From NCBI GenBank assembly GCA_038049695.1, contig CP142452.1:81696501-81760500 (forward strand): a DNA stretch of 64,000 nucleotides, in the 5' to 3' direction. Position numbers and translations under genes: made by a program. Within the stretch, counting starts at the first letter, position 1. Every line of letters begins with the position of its first letter. Positions 1-11,044 of this stretch are shown one piece after another. Source of the DNA: Cinnamomum chago (Eukaryota; Streptophyta; Magnoliopsida; Laurales; Lauraceae). A model generated the notes under the pieces. It was not told where the DNA came from, searched no databases, and saw nothing but the letters and a program-made list of their open reading frames with translations.

Positions 1-2229
1 TGAAGATAAATTCAAATGATCAATGGTGATTGGAACATTGAAGTTGTGAAGTAAGAAGATACTAGGCCATTATAAACTAGATAAATTTGCATTGCATGAC
101 GTAGCATATGAGCACAACTAAGCTTATTGTACATATATGCACTGCTATTCCCCCTTTTCTTTTATTTGTTTGTTAAGGAGAAAGAGACATGTAGGGCTCG
201 CTTCTTTATCAGAATTCCAAGAATTTAGGTTTGAGAGAATTTTCAAATTCTCCAAAAGTTGTCCCCTTTAGGTGGAATTCCAAATTCCTCTTTTTTTATA
301 GAGGATTTGAAATTCCAACAAATGGTATAGAAAGTGAAATTCCAAGAATTCCAAAAAGTCTTATGGGTGGTTGGAATTTGAAATTATAATGAAAGAAAAC
401 AGAATTTCAAATATGCCAGGGGATAAAATGTCACATCATGTCAAAAAACACAAACCTCTAAAATTCTAGTCATAAATTCCGGTAAAGAAAGTGGCCCATA
501 GTGTTGAATTGATTGCCAATCCGCTAATCGGTCAAAGGAATTTCCTTCTCAGCCTCTCCACAGAAAACAAGAAGAGCTCTGTATAGACCTGAGTAGTGTG
601 TGAAGGTGTCTCAATATTTATTAGAGAAATAAAAAATGATCAGATGTAAAATATATGTTGTTGAACTCTTTACATATATATGAGATGACGAATCCAATAG
701 GAAAATAAATTACTTGGCCAACTATCATTAGCACCATACTTTCAATGGTTTTGTAACTCAGCCATCCTTCATGTGACACCATACGCCATGGATTTTATTT
801 ACACTGATCAAATATGGGCATTATTGTATGGATGAAGACTGAAGGGTGACATTAGATTTAATTTTTTTCTTCAACGATATTAAACAACTAATTTTTACCC
901 ATTTGAATGGTGATTGATGATTCTATCCATTTGACTAATTGAGTCCCGTGGTGCATTCAAATCATAAAAAAAAAGTTCTGAAAATGAAAGGGCAATGACT
1001 GGCCAATACGCTCATGGTTGAGTGGCATTGGCACCTTAGTATCACGCATTCATTAACAACTAATTTTTACCCATTTGAATGGTTATTGATGATTCTATCC
1101 ATTTGACTAATTGAGTCCCATGGTGCATTTAAATCATAAAAAAAAAAGTTCTGAAAATGAAAGGGCAATGACTGGCCAATACACTCATGGTTGATTGTCA
1201 TTGATACCTTAGTATCACGCATGCTCGGAAACCAATCCATGGGCCTGGCCAATTGTCCTCCTAAGCGGGAAAAGGAAAAAAGATGGCAATGAATGGCTAT
1301 TGAACATGAACATAAAATAATATGTTAAAATTGACTAGAAGTGGGCCCCAGAAGATTATTAGGGGTGTGTGGGTGAGCCATTTTTTAAGAACAAATCCAG
1401 GATTGGACTTTACTAGTTATGTGATCTAATAGCGTTGATTATGGCGGAGTAATCTAGAGTGACTACGCCACTAAAATCAATTTAAATGCCTGCCCTGTGG
1501 TAGGAGACTAATTATTGTCGCTCTTAGGTCCTCCTCCCTTTGTAACTTAACTTCTTTTTTTAACTTCCTTTTCTTTTCTTTGGGTCACTCACCCCTTCAT
1601 ACTCAGTCCTCTATTACATAAGGAATCACGGAATTTTAGAGTAGCTTCACCTTATTCTTCGTCGCATTGGATAACTGCAAAATGTTGTAGGGGACTGGAC
1701 ATTGCATCAATAAAGGCTTAAGTATATATACATTTGTACAATGAGAGGACTATCTGGTAGAGAAGAAAATTATTTGAGTTTTTTTTATGTAGTTACTATT
1801 TCGGTCTTTTGGTGGAACACATTTTCCTCACAAAAAAAAGAAGAAGAAAATGAATTGATTTTATTCGTCTAAGAGGAATTCGGTTTTTCTATGTCAAAAA
1901 TGTGAATGCAAGATTCTTTTTTTCTTTCTCTCTCACTGAAATGAAAAACCGTAGATAGTGGAATACTCTGACAACACGAAAGCACCCTAATGATTTGAAA
2001 ATCAAACTACAAATTGTTCAAATTGTAATTGCAGGCCTTATTAGCAAACTAAGTAAGTTTTTTTATTGGCTTTGTAAATACTCACATATCCCCACATACA
2101 ATGACTCAAGTCCCTCACCATTAATGCTAAAGATAGGGATTAGTCCTTGGTTGTTTCGGAAGGAAAGTGCCTCACTATTTAGTTACAAAGGGATTGCCAA
2201 ATAAAACGGCCTTAGATAGTTTGAAGGAA
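1..2229. other. Gene-free AT-rich DNA
   Basis: I see no coding region. The stretch around 210-400 is rich in AATTCC motifs and holds an imperfect hairpin at about 273-316 (arms around GGAATTCCAAATTCCTCT), which looks like MITE-type debris. A 172-bp tandem duplication sits at 885-1225. Short open frames here have no recognisable protein features. Confidence 0.6.
885..1225. repeat. 172-bp tandem duplication, two copies
   Basis: A block beginning CAACTAATTTTTACCC at 885 starts again at 1057 and runs almost identically to about 1225 (both copies reach TTAGTATCACGCAT). Differences are a few point changes and a one-base change in an A run, so the duplication is fairly recent. No gene is involved. 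Confidence 0.85.
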
Positions 2230-2640
2230 GCAAGCCGTCTTCTATTATCTAATAATAATAAATGTTCGCTACATTATGGATTCAAATATTAAGTTTCATC
2301 ATCTAATCAATCTTATCAAAACCTCAAGGCATTAGTAAATGCAATGAAAGCACAACACTCTCCTTCGAGTGAAACCCGGTCAACTTCCTTTTGGCTACAC
2401 ACAATTTTATATCGCCGAGTCATTCCTTTTGAGATTTGAACTCACGAACGATTGACTCTGATACCATATTAAATTTAATTTGCCAACTAGTCCTACCAAA
2501 ACCTCAATGCTTTTGTAAAGGCGATGGAAATACTTTTCAGTTTCGATGATGGTAAAGGCAACAAAAATAGTTTCCAACATCAAAATCACGCACCCTTACG
2601 CACCTATGTCCCTAAGTAGTTAGCTGCAATTGGTAAGATT
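2230..2640 (-). mobile_element. TRIM-like LTR retroelement relic
   Basis: Read on the minus strand, TGGTATCAGAG (2456-2466) is the usual primer-binding site of plant Copia and TRIM elements, complementary to the 3' end of initiator methionine tRNA (normally TGGTATCAGAGC; the last base differs). It is followed by a tRNA-like GAGTTCAAATCTC stretch typical of TRIM leaders. Both sides carry related sequence (ACCAAAACCTCAATGC at about 2495 and TCAAAACCTCAAGGCA at about 2320), as expected of two small LTRs around a very short interior. Outer edges are estimates. No coding capacity is present. Confidence 0.4.
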
Positions 2641-3642
2641 CATTTTGTAAGAGCTCATAATTTAATCTACATCTCATATATCACATTTTCTTCCTAATTC
2701 GTTTGTGAAAGCCATGAATTAATACAAAACCTCTAAAAATGACGTGCTAGATCATCTGATTGGGTGATATCGAGCAATCCTAAACTAAACCAAAACATTT
2801 TACTCATTGCTTTGATTACTGTACCTAGGAGGATCCACCACTAGGAGGATTCAAAACAAAATACAAAAACCTAAAAATATGTAAGAAAGTGAGACTCCCC
2901 ATAAAACGAGTGAGGTACTCACTCAAAAGTAGTGCTACAAATGGGTATCCAATTATCCAACCAAAATCACCTATTCCGCATAAAGCAAGCATGGAACATA
3001 TTTTTTTTATTCTACATAAAATTAGAATAAAATCTAGATCCATGCATATAGGATTTGGAATATTCAAATGTAGGTTTTGGAATATTCAAATGTAGGTTAA
3101 GTTCTCTAAGTCGGGTCATATCTTGCCACCCCTATTTTCCTACCCTTCACTATAATGCTTTGAATAAGTGATTTGCTTTTTTTTTTTTCTTTTTCTTATT
3201 TTAATTATATGTAAAACACATGACTACTCTGACCATATATATAACTTTGATTGAAATCAGATTTATTTTATTATTAGTTTAATGCAAGACAATGATTTTT
3301 TAAGCATCTAGATTTCAACTGTGAGGCCAATTGATGAATGTACAACATTTGGACGCAAAAGAAAATAATAAAAAAAAAAAAATCAGACTTGAACAAGACG
3401 ACATGGACATCATTGCTTTCCCTGAAACCATATGGCTGCCCACTGAAAGATCCCATTCAGATAACATCACAAGGACAGCACCAGATTCATTGATAGAAAA
3501 TTGCAAATGAAGATGAGTGGACTTCAGACAGGAGGAAACCATGGGCTCCTCCAGATTTCTTATTTAGGTAAAGATGCCACATCCTTATATTTCTTTCAAA
3601 CAGAAGGAATAGCTAAGGCCAAACGGCAGGATTATATATATT
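2641..3642. other. Gene-free left flank of the MULE
   Basis: I see no gene. A 22-bp direct duplication lies at about 3053-3097. A 75-codon minus-strand open frame around 3315-3542 has no recognisable domain. The last bases, ATTATATATATT, form the AT-rich target of the MULE. Confidence 0.45.
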
Positions 3643-3781
3643 AGGGGTTTTAACGGGAAAAACCCCCGTACATGGGCATTTCATTGATTGAGACCCAATA
3701 AATCCTGGCAGACAGAAGTGGTCCCATGGGCCACTTGCGTTTTTTTTTAAGGTTTTTTTTGTAATAGTCGATATCGACTAT
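3643..3781 (+). repeat. Left terminal inverted repeat of the MULE
   Basis: The first 24 bp are identical to the right end and are themselves a hairpin: GGGGTTTT, a short loop, AAAACCCC. Imperfect identity with the right end continues through GACCCAATAAA and CAGACAGAAGTGG to the palindrome at 3765-3780. By analogy with MuDR this repeat should hold transposase binding sites and the promoter of the inward gene. Confidence 0.85.
3765..3780. promoter_or_regulatory. Left subterminal copy of the 16-bp palindrome
   Basis: A perfect palindrome TAGTCGATATCGACTA lies 122 bp from the left end. The same word is at the mirrored position near the right end and 14 times between the two genes. A binding site for an element-encoded protein is an inference; the repetition is directly visible. 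Confidence 0.7.
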
Positions 3782-3959
3782 CCCGTCGTTATACAAAAGG
3801 GTAAAAAGCCCCTTTTTCTCACCGTCTTCTTCACCTTTTCATTTTTTCACTCTGTCTTCATCACCTTTTCCCTTTCATCCCCTCAACGGTGGTCCCAATC
3901 GGTGGTCCCAGAGAAAGATTCGCGCCAACTCTTCAAACATTCTCCATAGTTTGACGCAC

Positions 3960-3965
3960 ATGGAG
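3960..3965 (+). other. Candidate first coding exon (ATG GAG) of the PMD-Ulp1 gene
   Basis: This is the first ATG downstream of the left TIR; there is none between 3781 and 3959. ATGGAG is followed directly by GTATTT, a usable donor. The first recognisable PMD exon (7011) is preceded by TTTTGCAG, lacks its own ATG and needs a phase-0 partner, which this tiny exon supplies, giving M-E-V-N-E-E. The resulting intron (3966-7010) would contain the antisense cyclin fragment. Only a transcript can prove the join; otherwise translation could start at the ATG at 7210. Confidence 0.45.
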
Positions 3966-3981
3966 GTATTTTATTTTTCTT

Positions 3982-5230
3982 CTTGTTTTTGTGTCCTAAA
4001 TTTAGAAGGGAGTTAGCGTTTTTTGATGGTTTTGATCGTTTAGAATGGAAAGACCTGCAATCTTCTTTACATTTTCTAGTTTACCCATTTAGAAGGGATT
4101 ATTCAACTATGGGCATTGCCGTTTGCATACGTTATTGTATCATCCTGTTTATGACATTAACTAAGTTACATGTTCTTGGCAAATGTACAGGGTTTTCTGA
4201 AATCATAGTAAATTGGTTTTGAAGAACGGTAATAATTTCATGAAATTACCGTCAAGATCCCTAACAACAAACTAGAAGTGGATCCCCTCTCTTTGGTCTG
4301 AGGATGAAATTTTGCTTGTTTGATTCATAGGATTAATGGATTTTTTTTCCAGTGATTTATCCTCTTTTAAGAAGCAAATGTAGCAAGTGCAGTTTACTCT
4401 TCTAAAGAAACTGCTAATTGGACACAATCACATTCATCTAAACCACATATCAGTTCTCTTAACATGCAGTTGATATGTGATATTTTCTCATCAGGATGCT
4501 TGGGCTACGAATGCATGATTGAGGGTCCTATCTCGTAGTGGGTCGTCACTCTAGTATAGATATTTCTTTAGCTTGTTACTCTCTTTTGCTAGTTTGAATC
4601 AGCAAGCCACTTCCCACGTAGCAGTTGGTTGTAACTGTAGGAGTATAGTGGAGTAGATCATTTAAGAAAGTGGGTTATCTATGTACAGAGGCAGACCCAG
4701 GATTTTAATTTAGGTGGGGCGGAACTTTTTGCTAGAATTTTTTCACATCAACAATAACAAAAGAAATAATATATTCCATGTAAATAGACGCAAAAATTTT
4801 TCATCAGTCCAAAGTGGAAAAATAAAAGATGTGCTATAGAACTGAGAACATCACATATTCACATGCATCTCCTTATCTCATTTACCCAAATAAAATCAAA
4901 TCAAATAAAAAAAAATCACAACTAAAAGAAGAAACAAAAGCATAAATGTGAATGTGATCGAGTCAGTCACAATCAAATCACCCTTTTCCCTAATTCCCTC
5001 CATAAATGTGATCAAATCAGTCAGTGAACGACATCCCTACACTTTGATTTCCCTAACACTTTCATGCATGTTAAAAGCATGAGAGCTGATTGATTCCCCC
5101 ACCTTCATTTTTACATTTTCCCTCTTTTTTTTCCCTCCAATTTCATGTTATTTTGGCACCTTCTAACCACACCAAAACTCTCATCCAACCAACAAATTGA
5201 TTTGTCTGAAAAATCCCAAAACTCTATAAC
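3982..5230. other. Noncoding interior of the MULE left of the cyclin fragment
   Basis: This lies in the predicted first intron of the PMD-Ulp1 gene. A stretch near 4687-4730 (GAGGCAGACCCAGGATTT) resembles the end of a common plant MITE type, but no partner end was found. The left edge of the captured cyclin DNA must fall somewhere between here and 5234. A 79-codon open frame at 3983-4222 has no recognised domain. Confidence 0.4.
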
Positions 5231-5233
5231 AGA

Positions 5234-6550
5234 TTATGATTTCATGTCCATTTCAGATAATCTGTTTAGCTTCCTCCTCTTAGCAGCTGGAGTGCTATGA
5301 GAACTTGCACATGACCCAACAGTTGTATCATCACTTTTATAGGTTAGGCATGAAGCATCCAACACCCCAATGGGGCTCTGTGGCACAGATATGACTGACC
5401 CATGAGCTCCTTTAACTGGACCACTACTTACCAATATCATCTCTTGGATCAGTTCATAACACTTAATTACTCTCCCCTGCAATCCAAAACAGAACACACA
5501 CTTCATCAATTGTGTTATTCAAGCCTGTTTTTGTAACAGGGGAAAAAAGAGAAAAAGAAAAAGAGAAGAAAGGGAAATTCCCTCTAGGTTCTACCCCACT
5601 TTTTTACCTTTTATACATGAATGCAAGAAGTTAGTGCCTTGTTGAAATCCACTGTTTGGGCTTCTACTGATACAGATATTGCCACTACTGCAGCAACCTC
5701 ACAAGGCTTGAATTCCAGAAATCAACCCTTGCATTGTGTTTCTCTTCAGAGTTATAATTCAAAGAATTCAATTCAATTTCACACGACAAGGAATGCATAC
5801 GCACTATACACACACACACACACAAAAAAAAAAAAAAAAACTTTTATTTTGGTAAATACACAAATATAAACTTGAGAAAAAGAAAAGCATACCTCTGATT
5901 GTGCCTAAGATCAGTTCAACAGATCGGAGAAGTGATGATTTTGGTGGAGGTTTGTCATCATTAATCTTCTGAAGAAAGTGATCTATAAAGGAAAATGGAG
6001 TCACGGCTTGCATCCTCCATTTCAAAGTACTCAGGACCAGAAGTTCCATTCTCAGTATAGTCCTAGATTCAAAGACAAATTTTGATTCCCCAACCTGATA
6101 AAGCACACATCATTTCAACAATCAGAAAACAAAAATGGAAAAAACCAATGCATTTTCTGTGAAACAGGCTTCCAACCATCCCCAAACCAAATCAGACAAT
6201 TGCATCTGATAACATTAAATCCAATGTCACTTTACCTGTAAATCCAGAGACAGGGGTACTTCAGTTTCCTCCATCTTGGCAGCCAGAGACAAGCAGGCCA
6301 CAGATAACAGCTGCATCATCCAGGGCTTACCTTGCTAGAAACAGATTAAGGCAGAAACAGGCAAGAGAGAATCAATGATAGATCCTGAATCATTCCAAAA
6401 ACTCAAGGAGAAATGCAAAATCATTTTTGTGAAATGCATGTTGGGTTCTTCTCCACAACTTACAGAAAGTTCACAGGCTGAAAGGAATCTGTCCAAGTAA
6501 TTTACAGATAAGTATGCACTCAGGGGTCCAAATCTGTAGTAGGCATGAAC
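5234..6550 (-). pseudogene. Captured D-type cyclin gene fragment (CYCD2/4-like), exons 2-6, broken
   Basis: Five exons of a plant cyclin D are legible on the minus strand. Exon 2 (6550-6464) carries VHAYYRFGPLSAYLSVNYLD. Exon 3 (6334-6236) carries GKPWMMQLL and [11 protein letters not shown]. Exon 4 (6094-5893) carries MELLVLSTLKWRMQAVTPF. Exon 5 (about 5727-5608) carries FLEFKPCEVAAVVAISV. The last exon (5476-5234) starts GRVIKCYELIQ and ends in a serine-rich, basic tail. GT-AG introns remain, so genomic DNA rather than a processed RNA was captured. Exon 1, with the LxCxE retinoblastoma-binding motif, is absent: upstream DNA changes into MULE sequence before 7011. Exon 5 is broken twice: small deletions at its 5' edge put it out of frame with exon 4, and a TAA stands where this family has GAA or GAG (after CIHV). 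An intron holds a CA/A simple repeat at 5812-5840. It cannot make a full cyclin; the intact donor gene is not in this window. Confidence 0.87.
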
Positions 6551-7010
6551 CTGCTCAACCAAATGCAAACAAAATAATGAGAAGGACAAAATGAACCCAA
6601 AACCTAGACCAGAGAACTTATAAAAAGAAATGAAAAACCCAGAACTAAGTGCACAAAAGCTTAAATCGTATCAATAATTTTTTGTTAAACTAAAAGGAAT
6701 GCAAAACTATTGGATGGCTCCAGTGATAATTAATCCAGATAGGACCATACATTCCCTATACTTTTCTGTGATAGTCCAAATTTAGTTGCTACAACAAAAT
6801 GGACTGCATTGGTAAATCTGTTAACCTGTCTATTGGTCTACTGCAACTTTTTATCGTTGCCAACCTATCTAGAGTTCAAGAGGGGGATTATCCATTGTTA
6901 ATTTTTTTTTTTTTTGTATTTGACCTGAACCTCTTATGTAGTGAAATCAATGATCTTCAATGCTGCCAAGTCCTGATAAATTGTCTAAAAAACTCGTTTA
7001 AATTTTGCAG

Positions 7011-10000
7011 GTCAATGAAGAGAAACCCGTTGAAACTCCAAGCATACTCCTCTTTAACCAAAACAATCATATATCGGAGGGTATCGGTCACGGAGAGGTA
7101 TACCAAAAACATAATTCAAGTTTGTATTTACAATTGAAATTTCTTAGTTTTGTTCTATTGTTCATGGAGTCACCTCAATAATTGTTGTTTTTACAAGGAA
7201 CTCGGACGGATGAGATGCATCCCAACAAACCCCGATAAAGATATATGGGTGCTTACAGATGTTCAAAAGCAATATGTACGGCAAACATGTCTACACCACT
7301 TGGCCGACATAGATCGTATGGTCATAGACCATGCCTTAATAACAGCTTTGGTTGAGCGGTGGCGCCCAGAAACAAATTCATTCCATTTTCCATCCGGGGA
7401 AGCAACTATAACACTCGAAGACGTTGCTTATATCTATGGCCTGCCAGTCGATGGCCCGGTGGTAACCGGACGAACTTTCTCCGGTAGATTTGTAGAACCG
7501 GTTTGTGAAGAGTTGCTTGGGATCACGCCACAGAAGAAGCTAGACTATGTTGGCATAACAATAAAATTTAAGTGGCTTGAAGACAACTTCAAACCCTCCG
7601 CCTGGCAGGATAAGAAAAAGAAGAAAACCAATGATGCCGAGATAAGAGCCACCCGAGCATATTTGTTCTTTTTGGTGGCCGGGCAGATCTTCACACAGAC
7701 ATCTGGTGCGAGGGGGCCTGCTTTTCTACTTGAATTGTTTAAAGATTTCAAGCCTTATGCATGGGCCCCAGCATGCCTTGCAAATCTTTATAGAATGTTG
7801 GCAAAGGCAACTTGGTGGGGCCATGAGACGAAGGAGGCTGAAGGAAAGGAAAAAAATCAACATATAAATGACAGCAAGTCCTGCAGGACACCCACAGGGC
7901 CTTTGCAGTTGCTACAGGTGGATAATCCTCAAACTTAACATTTTTGGGTGCATTATTTTAATGTTAACTAACAGTTGCGTTTTTATGTTTTCCATCGCAG
8001 ATATGGGCTTACTCGAGAATGTCTCTTGGACGGATCCCTCGGCAAGATCCTAGTTGGAAAAAAGACATACAATTTCCACTTTTCAAGACATGGCATAAGA
8101 GGTTGGTGGATCACCCCCAAGCCCTCGCAACGGTCAAAGAAGTCAGGCACCAACTAAACAGCTTGCCGGCTGATGGGGTAAATACACATGTGTCATCCAA
8201 GTAAATTTTATGATATTTTTACTTAGGTTACCTGATGTATATGTTTTAATGTCTTCTTATATGTGCATATATATAGTTCACTTGGCAGCCATATTCTGGG
8301 TATGGCAAAAAGTTCAAGACGAGCGTACCCAAAGGGGATCGCGATCTGTTTTCGTCATCAACCGTCCTAGTATGGTACTGGATTGTTGAGCGGCATAATA
8401 CATGGCGAGTCATGAAGCAGTTTGGACTCAAGCAATTGGTCCCCCCTCTTTTCAATATGCCATACTTCCGTGGAGAACGTATAGAGAGGATGGTGATTGA
8501 TTATAGCTCGCGTATGGATGAAGAGGTAACAGCACTGTGGGCTGCAAGAAAGCAGCTGGGTTTACGCGGAGAGAAGTGCACCCAGCCGGTTCATTCAGAA
8601 GAGTACCTGCTATGGTATGGTGCCAACACAGTCCGACACATTGGCAAGGTTGAGCACGTGGAGAGGCCCGAGGCAGAAGCCCCCGCTCAGCAGGCTGAGC
8701 CATCTGTCCCACAAAAATATGTAAGTATTGAATGCTAATTAGTCCGGACGATCATTTATATTTCTATCTATCGTAGTAACTTTACTTATTCTGGTTAATT
8801 GCTTGTCCGCTGTTTTCAGGTTGATGAACTTGTTGCTCGCTTAGAGCGGTCGTGTGATCGGGCAGACAGGAGGAAAAAAAACGTGTCCAAACTTGCGGAG
8901 TCGATTCGGAAAAAACTAAAGACATTTAAGGCAGCTATTGGGACAGCATTTGTGCACTTCTCTATGGAAGACTGCAATAGCTCACAATCCGATGAGGATG
9001 CAGAAAAGGTAAACTGTCCCACCCTCCATTAAATTTTTTCTTGTGCAATCTGACTCTGTCATTGAGTTAAATTCTATAATGTGCAATCTGACTATGTTCT
9101 TTCTGTTTTCAATCAGATAAGCAGTGTTCCCTCTCAAACTGGTCCATCTCACACTGTTTTCCATCAGACAAGCATTGTTCCCTCTCAACCTGGTCCATCT
9201 CACACTGTTTTCCATCAGACAAGCATTGTTCCCTCTCAACCTGGTCCATCTCACACTGTTTTCCATCAGACAAGCAGCCAGGTTGGAGTCTCTCACACGA
9301 GAGTAAAGAAAGCTGCTATTAAAAGTCCAAGGGCAAAAAGGTTAAAAAAGGCGGGACCAGTACGTCCCGATCATTCACCAAGGAATGAACGTAAAGCAGG
9401 CTTACCACCAACCGAAGAAGTGCTCTCAACCCCCCCAATAGCCAGGACACTGTTTGACACTCCTGTGACAGTTACTAGTGGTTCCGCAATTGTTGCTGCA
9501 GCACCTATGGCTACCGTAGTCTCTTTGATTTGGAGAATCAAGCGCTTGCCCCGTATGCGTAAAGTGCCCGTAAAGTTCTCTGATTATTCTCATTCTATGG
9601 TGCATTCGGGCTATGTATTAAATGATCAGGAGCAATTCTTTCTTAGGGGTTTCAAGGAATACTATGAGACAAAGTAAGCACAATAATATTTCTCCCATTA
9701 CTTTCAATTTGTATCCATCTTCATTAATATCTTGTGCTCAAGTGTTTTTTATTAACAAACATCTATTCCATGTAGAGAGGATGAACTGGCCAGTATTTGT
9801 ACCATGATATCCAGCAACGACTTAAAGAAAGCACTGGACGAGGGAACTTGGCTGGACACCAATCTAATGTATTATTACTTTGAGATCATGAGAGAAGGAT
9901 GTCCAACCGCTTTCATCGCCGACCCAAGCATATCTGTAAGTCTGCGCTGAACTGTCCTATCTTAGTTACCATAGGCTTATGAGTCATCTTTATTCGTTAA

Positions 10001-10633
10001 CCATTTATATTCTGGTGACATTACTATTCGCAGAGTTGGTGGCAGGATGGATCTGATGCCAGTGTTGAAGCTGCCTTCGGTAAGCACGGCCACAGAGTCT
10101 GGGAAGCAAGGGAGGCACATACACTTGTGTTTGTCGTCCACTACAGGAACCATTTCACGCTCGTTGTGGGATACGTTGATGAAAAAAGGTGGGAATTCTA
10201 TAACAGTTTGGCTGGTGATCGTTTGACACAGAATAAAGCGGAACAGTTTGTAAGTATGGTTTGGGATTCTATATTGCAATCCGAGTACATTGTTTCAGGA
10301 CATCACTTATGTAACAGCTACCCCCCTTGTGCAATTTCTCATTTTTTGCAGATCAGCTGGTTAAACAAGATGTATATGCATTTTGGATGGACGGATCCAT
10401 TTTTATGGACGATCGTGTTCAAGGAAGACATTCCTCATCAAAACAATGGTAATGACTGCGGGGTCTTCGCTGTGGCATTCGCAGAGCATTGTGTTCACCG
10501 TCGTCCTATCACATTTACCCAAAACGATATCCCTTATTTCCGCAGCAAAATTGTCATTGAGTTATTCAAGAGAAGTTGGCAAGTGAATGCTAATAGGTTG
10601 AATCTTCCTGAGCTGTTGAACCTACCGGCTTGA
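7011..10633 (+). CDS. Plant mobile domain (PMD) - Ulp1 protease fusion protein of the MULE
   Basis: Nine exons join in frame: 7011-7097, 7198-7917, 8001-8177, 8277-8720, 8820-9008, 9117-9673, 9776-9935, 10034-10249 and 10352-10633 (TGA). With the two-codon exon at 3960 this gives 945 aa. The N-terminal half is a plant mobile domain (aminotransferase-like PMD): LGRMRCI, HLADIDRMVIDHALITAL, VERWRPETNSFHFP, TITLEDVAYIYGLPVDG, then GPLQLLQIWAY. A charged, basic linker with a threefold 18-residue repeat follows. The C-terminus is a C48/Ulp1 SUMO-protease fold with His820 (NHFTLVV), Gln882 and Cys888 (NGNDCGVF). The expected catalytic Asp is replaced by Asn837 (FYNSL), so activity is uncertain. The intron at 10250-10351 is 102 bp and free of stops, so it could be retained. 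The gene is convergent with the transposase and probably driven from the left TIR. It takes the place mudrB has in MuDR; its role in transposition is not known. Confidence 0.85.
9117..9278 (+). repeat. Three 54-bp in-frame repeats in the PMD-Ulp1 linker
   Basis: Exon 7 opens with three copies of an 18-codon unit (SVPSQTGPSHTVFHQT and near copies), then a partial one (SQVGVSHT). The DNA copies differ by very few bases, so the expansion is recent. It keeps the frame. The unit is rich in Ser, Pro and Thr and looks like disordered linker between the PMD and protease parts. Confidence 0.9.
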
Positions 10634-10784
10634 TGTGATTTTATTAGTTTAATAGAAGTTTTGTGAAGGTATTGGGCAGTAGACGGAGAGGCCATTACAA
10701 ATACTTTTTGTATGAATTTGTGGAACTTGTAAGAAGCACTGGTTGTGGAACTCATATGGTTCTTCTTGTATGATTTTGATTTTT

Positions 10785-11010
10785 ACATAATTTGAAATTG
10801 AATGGGTATGGAACATGTGTTTATTGAATGTGGTTGTGATATTGTGGTTTGTGCAGAATGTGTGCTTGAGTATATATAAGATTGATTATGACCATGATTT
10901 TCATATTGTGGACCTCCATTTCACATAATTTGAAATTGAATGGAACATGTGTTTATTGAAATGTGGTTGTGATATGGTATGCAGGATGTGTGCTTGAATA
11001 TTGATTATGT
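10785..11010. repeat. 138-bp tandem duplication downstream of the PMD-Ulp1 stop
   Basis: ACATAATTTGAAATTGAATG starts at 10785 and again at 10923. Both copies continue with GAACATGTGTTTATTGAA and GTGTGCTTGA. The second copy is slightly shorter. It lies in the presumed 3' untranslated region, immediately before the palindrome array. Confidence 0.8.
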
Positions 11011-11044
11011 AAATTGAATCACAATAAAAAAAAAAACACAGTAA

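Noticed and set aside
3315-3542. 75-codon minus-strand frame next to the MULE
   Set aside because: No family recognised and no flanking exons, so it is not supported as a gene.
8982-9296. 104-codon minus-strand frame with threefold repeats (CLMENSVRWTRLRGNNA)
   Set aside because: It is only the reverse reading of the 54-bp coding repeat in the PMD-Ulp1 linker.
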